Of a stretch of DNA of 43,544 bases, positions 42,218 through 43,544 are shown piece by piece. Below the pieces are notes generated by a model. The model was given only the letters and a program-made list of their open reading frames with translations, ran no database searches and was not told the origin of the DNA. Each line of letters begins with the position of its first letter. Position 1 is the stretch's first letter. This DNA comes from Oceanotoga teriensis. Lineage in GTDB: Bacteria; Thermotogota; Thermotogae; Petrotogales; Petrotogaceae. The stretch covers positions 1-43,544 of the forward strand of contig NZ_QGGI01000019.1 of the NCBI RefSeq assembly GCF_003148465.1. Direction: 5' to 3'. Made by a program: the position numbers and the translations under genes.

Positions 42218-43393
42218 TTAGTCCAATAATTTATCTCCAAAATACTTTATACCAAATGCCCCTATTGGTGCTGTAAATATTATAGATAAAACTGCAACTG
42301 CGAGAATAAGCTCCCCATTTTCAACACCCATGCTCAAAGGAACAGCCCCTATAGCTGCCTGAACAGTAGCTTTAGGAATATATCCTATAATAGAAAAAAT
42401 TTTCTCTTTTCCATTCAAATCAGATCCCATTAAAGATATAAAAACACCTAAGCTTCTAAACAAAAGACCTATAGTTATCAAAGCAAGGCCTTTGAGACCT
42501 GAATTTAAAGCAACTGTCGTATTAACTTGTGCACCAACTAAAACAAATAATATTATTTCAGCAAAAACCCATATTTTTTCAAATTTCTTTGCTATTCTAT
42601 TTGCTGCATCTGGCTTTTTTTCAAGTAATATAAAACCTATAGTCATAACACCTAGAAGACTTGCAATCTGTATATAAGATTTTAAAACATCTTCGAGCGT
42701 TGTCAAAAATATAGATATGGCTATTATATATAAAACTTTTCTTGTATCTCGTATATGAAATTTCTTAAAAATACGAACAAATATAAAACCTACAACAGCC
42801 CCTATTGCAACTCCCAAAATAATTGAAATTGGAATTTCAATTATTTTTACAGGTATATTTACATTCTTTCCACCATAAAGTCCCAAAAAAGTTGAAAACA
42901 TTGTAATAGCTACAACATCATCAATAGAAGCACCTGCAAGTATCATAGTTGGAATAGCTTTCTTTTCACCTTTTCCCTTTTCAATTAATTCAAGCATAGA
43001 TGGCACTACCACCGCTGGAGAAACTGCCGCTATTATGAATCCAAGCATTCCGCCTTCTATAAAAGAAAGGCCAAATATCTTCATAGAAAAAAAGGCAATA
43101 GCAAATCCTTCAATAAGATCTGGAATAAATGCAAGTTTTGCAGATTCTTTTCCAACTTTTTTAAGCGTACTTCTCGATATTCCAAGTCCCGCTCTTAAAA
43201 GTATTATTATAAGAGCTATTTTTCTTAAATCTGTAGAAATATTCATCATCTCAGGGCTTATCCAGTCAAGCATATATGGTCCTATTAAAACTCCAAGTAT
43301 AAGCATTCCAAGTATGCCAGGAAGTTTAATTTTTTCAAATAACCATTTAAAAATCAATCCCAAAATTATTACAGTAGCTATACTAAGTGCCAT
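42218..43393 (-). CDS. Cation/proton antiporter (CPA family)
   Basis: 391 residues, about 12 TM segments. The family pattern is visible: KLPGILGMLILGVLIGP in TM2, LIIILLRAGLGISR, the ion-binding GASIDDVVAITMFS (adjacent aspartates in the fifth or sixth helix) and GFIIAAVSPAVVVPSML. It has no C-terminal TrkA-N domain. It probably exchanges Na+ or K+ for H+. GAGGGAGG precedes the ATG. A stand-alone gene. Confidence 0.88.
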   Translation of the reverse strand: MALSIATVIILGLIFKWLFEKIKLPGILGMLILGVLIGPYMLDWISPEMMNISTDLRKIALIIILLRAGLGISRSTLKKVGKESAKLAFIPDLIEGFAIAFFSMKIFGLSFIEGGMLGFIIAAVSPAVVVPSMLELIEKGKGEKKAIPTMILAGASIDDVVAITMFSTFLGLYGGKNVNIPVKIIEIPISIILGVAIGAVVGFIFVRIFKKFHIRDTRKVLYIIAISIFLTTLEDVLKSYIQIASLLGVMTIGFILLEKKPDAANRIAKKFEKIWVFAEIILFVLVGAQVNTTVALNSGLKGLALITIGLLFRSLGVFISLMGSDLNGKEKIFSIIGYIPKATVQAAIGAVPLSMGVENGELILAVAVLSIIFTAPIGAFGIKYFGDKLLD

Positions 43394-43544
43394 AAACTTT
43401 CCTCCCTCTATAAAATACGCTTAAGTGAATATTTCATGATAATTCATAGAAATTAAAAAAAACAAAAAAATATAAAAGATAATAAATAATGAAAGAAATT
43501 TTATTTATTAAAAAATTAATAAACATAAAATATGGTAGTAGTTA
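43394..43544. other. AT-rich upstream region of the antiporter, no supported gene
   Basis: About 150 nt. A plus-strand ATG at 43489 stays open to the window edge (18 codons) but lacks a ribosome binding site. Nothing else is seen. Confidence 0.3.

Noticed and set aside
43489-43544. Possible start of a plus-strand gene at the window edge
   Set aside because: Only 18 codons, no ribosome binding site and no recognisable motif.
1-43544. CRISPR array or rRNA genes
   Set aside because: No regularly spaced direct repeats and no conserved rRNA segments were seen.

Overview
Organism. The window is very AT-rich bacterial chromosome with the standard genetic code: UAG is an ordinary stop in trmB at 7069, the phosphoglucomutase at 14278, an EIIA at 32467 and oppD at 37891. 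Secreted binding proteins carry plain signal peptides without a lipobox cysteine. Together with the GH65/ABC and riboswitch-btuFCD clusters and the abundance of PTS genes, this suggests a low-GC member of the Thermotogota, most likely Petrotogaceae (Oceanotoga/Geotoga-like). That placement is inference. Ilyobacter-like Fusobacteria are the main alternative.

Layout. (1) 1-4090: tail of a chemotaxis receptor, then a PTS regulator with EIIA and EIIBC of the fructose family. (2) 4130-9145: isoaspartyl dipeptidase, a DinB-like protein, and a TrmB regulator - TSUP permease - ornithine cyclodeaminase-like group. (3) 9154-16542: LacI regulator with two operators, sugar ABC transporter (binding protein plus two permeases, no ATPase), beta-phosphoglucomutase and GH65 phosphorylase, i.e. 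import and phosphorolysis of a glucobiose. (4) 16610-17449: MscS channel. (5) 17469-20512: cobalamin riboswitch and btuFCD. (6) 20570-23751: an odd foreign-looking segment, described next. (7) 23773-28302: AraC regulator with a heterodimeric ABC transporter. (8) 28303-34673: ascorbate-family PTS (EIIB, a frameshifted EIIC, EIIA) interleaved with a split transketolase, and a LicR-type regulator. (9) 34670-43393, minus strand: MATE exporter, metallophosphoesterase, complete oligopeptide ABC operon and a cation/proton antiporter.

Most unusual part. Between two 83-bp inverted repeats (21280-21362 and 23609-23691, 81/83 identical) lies about 2.2 kb that looks empty under the standard code. On the minus strand, 424 consecutive codons (22627 down to 21356) contain 13 TAG codons but no TAA or TGA, and the frame ends at TAA just before a terminator hairpin. 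The translation looks like a real protein, with nine CAA and no CAG glutamine codons, and its C-terminal part resembles phage virion proteins. The simplest reading is a relic of an amber-recoded (UAG read as glutamine, code-15-like) bacteriophage lodged in a standard-code host. Its 5' part is frameshifted. On the other side of the segment lies a truncated Fic-type ORF reading the opposite way. Each arm carries an outward-reading terminator followed by an extended -10 promoter; the left one probably drives a membrane-anchored protein of unknown function.

Recurring regulatory signature: extended -10 boxes (TGnTATAAT) occur before trmB, lacI, the riboswitch and in both repeat arms.
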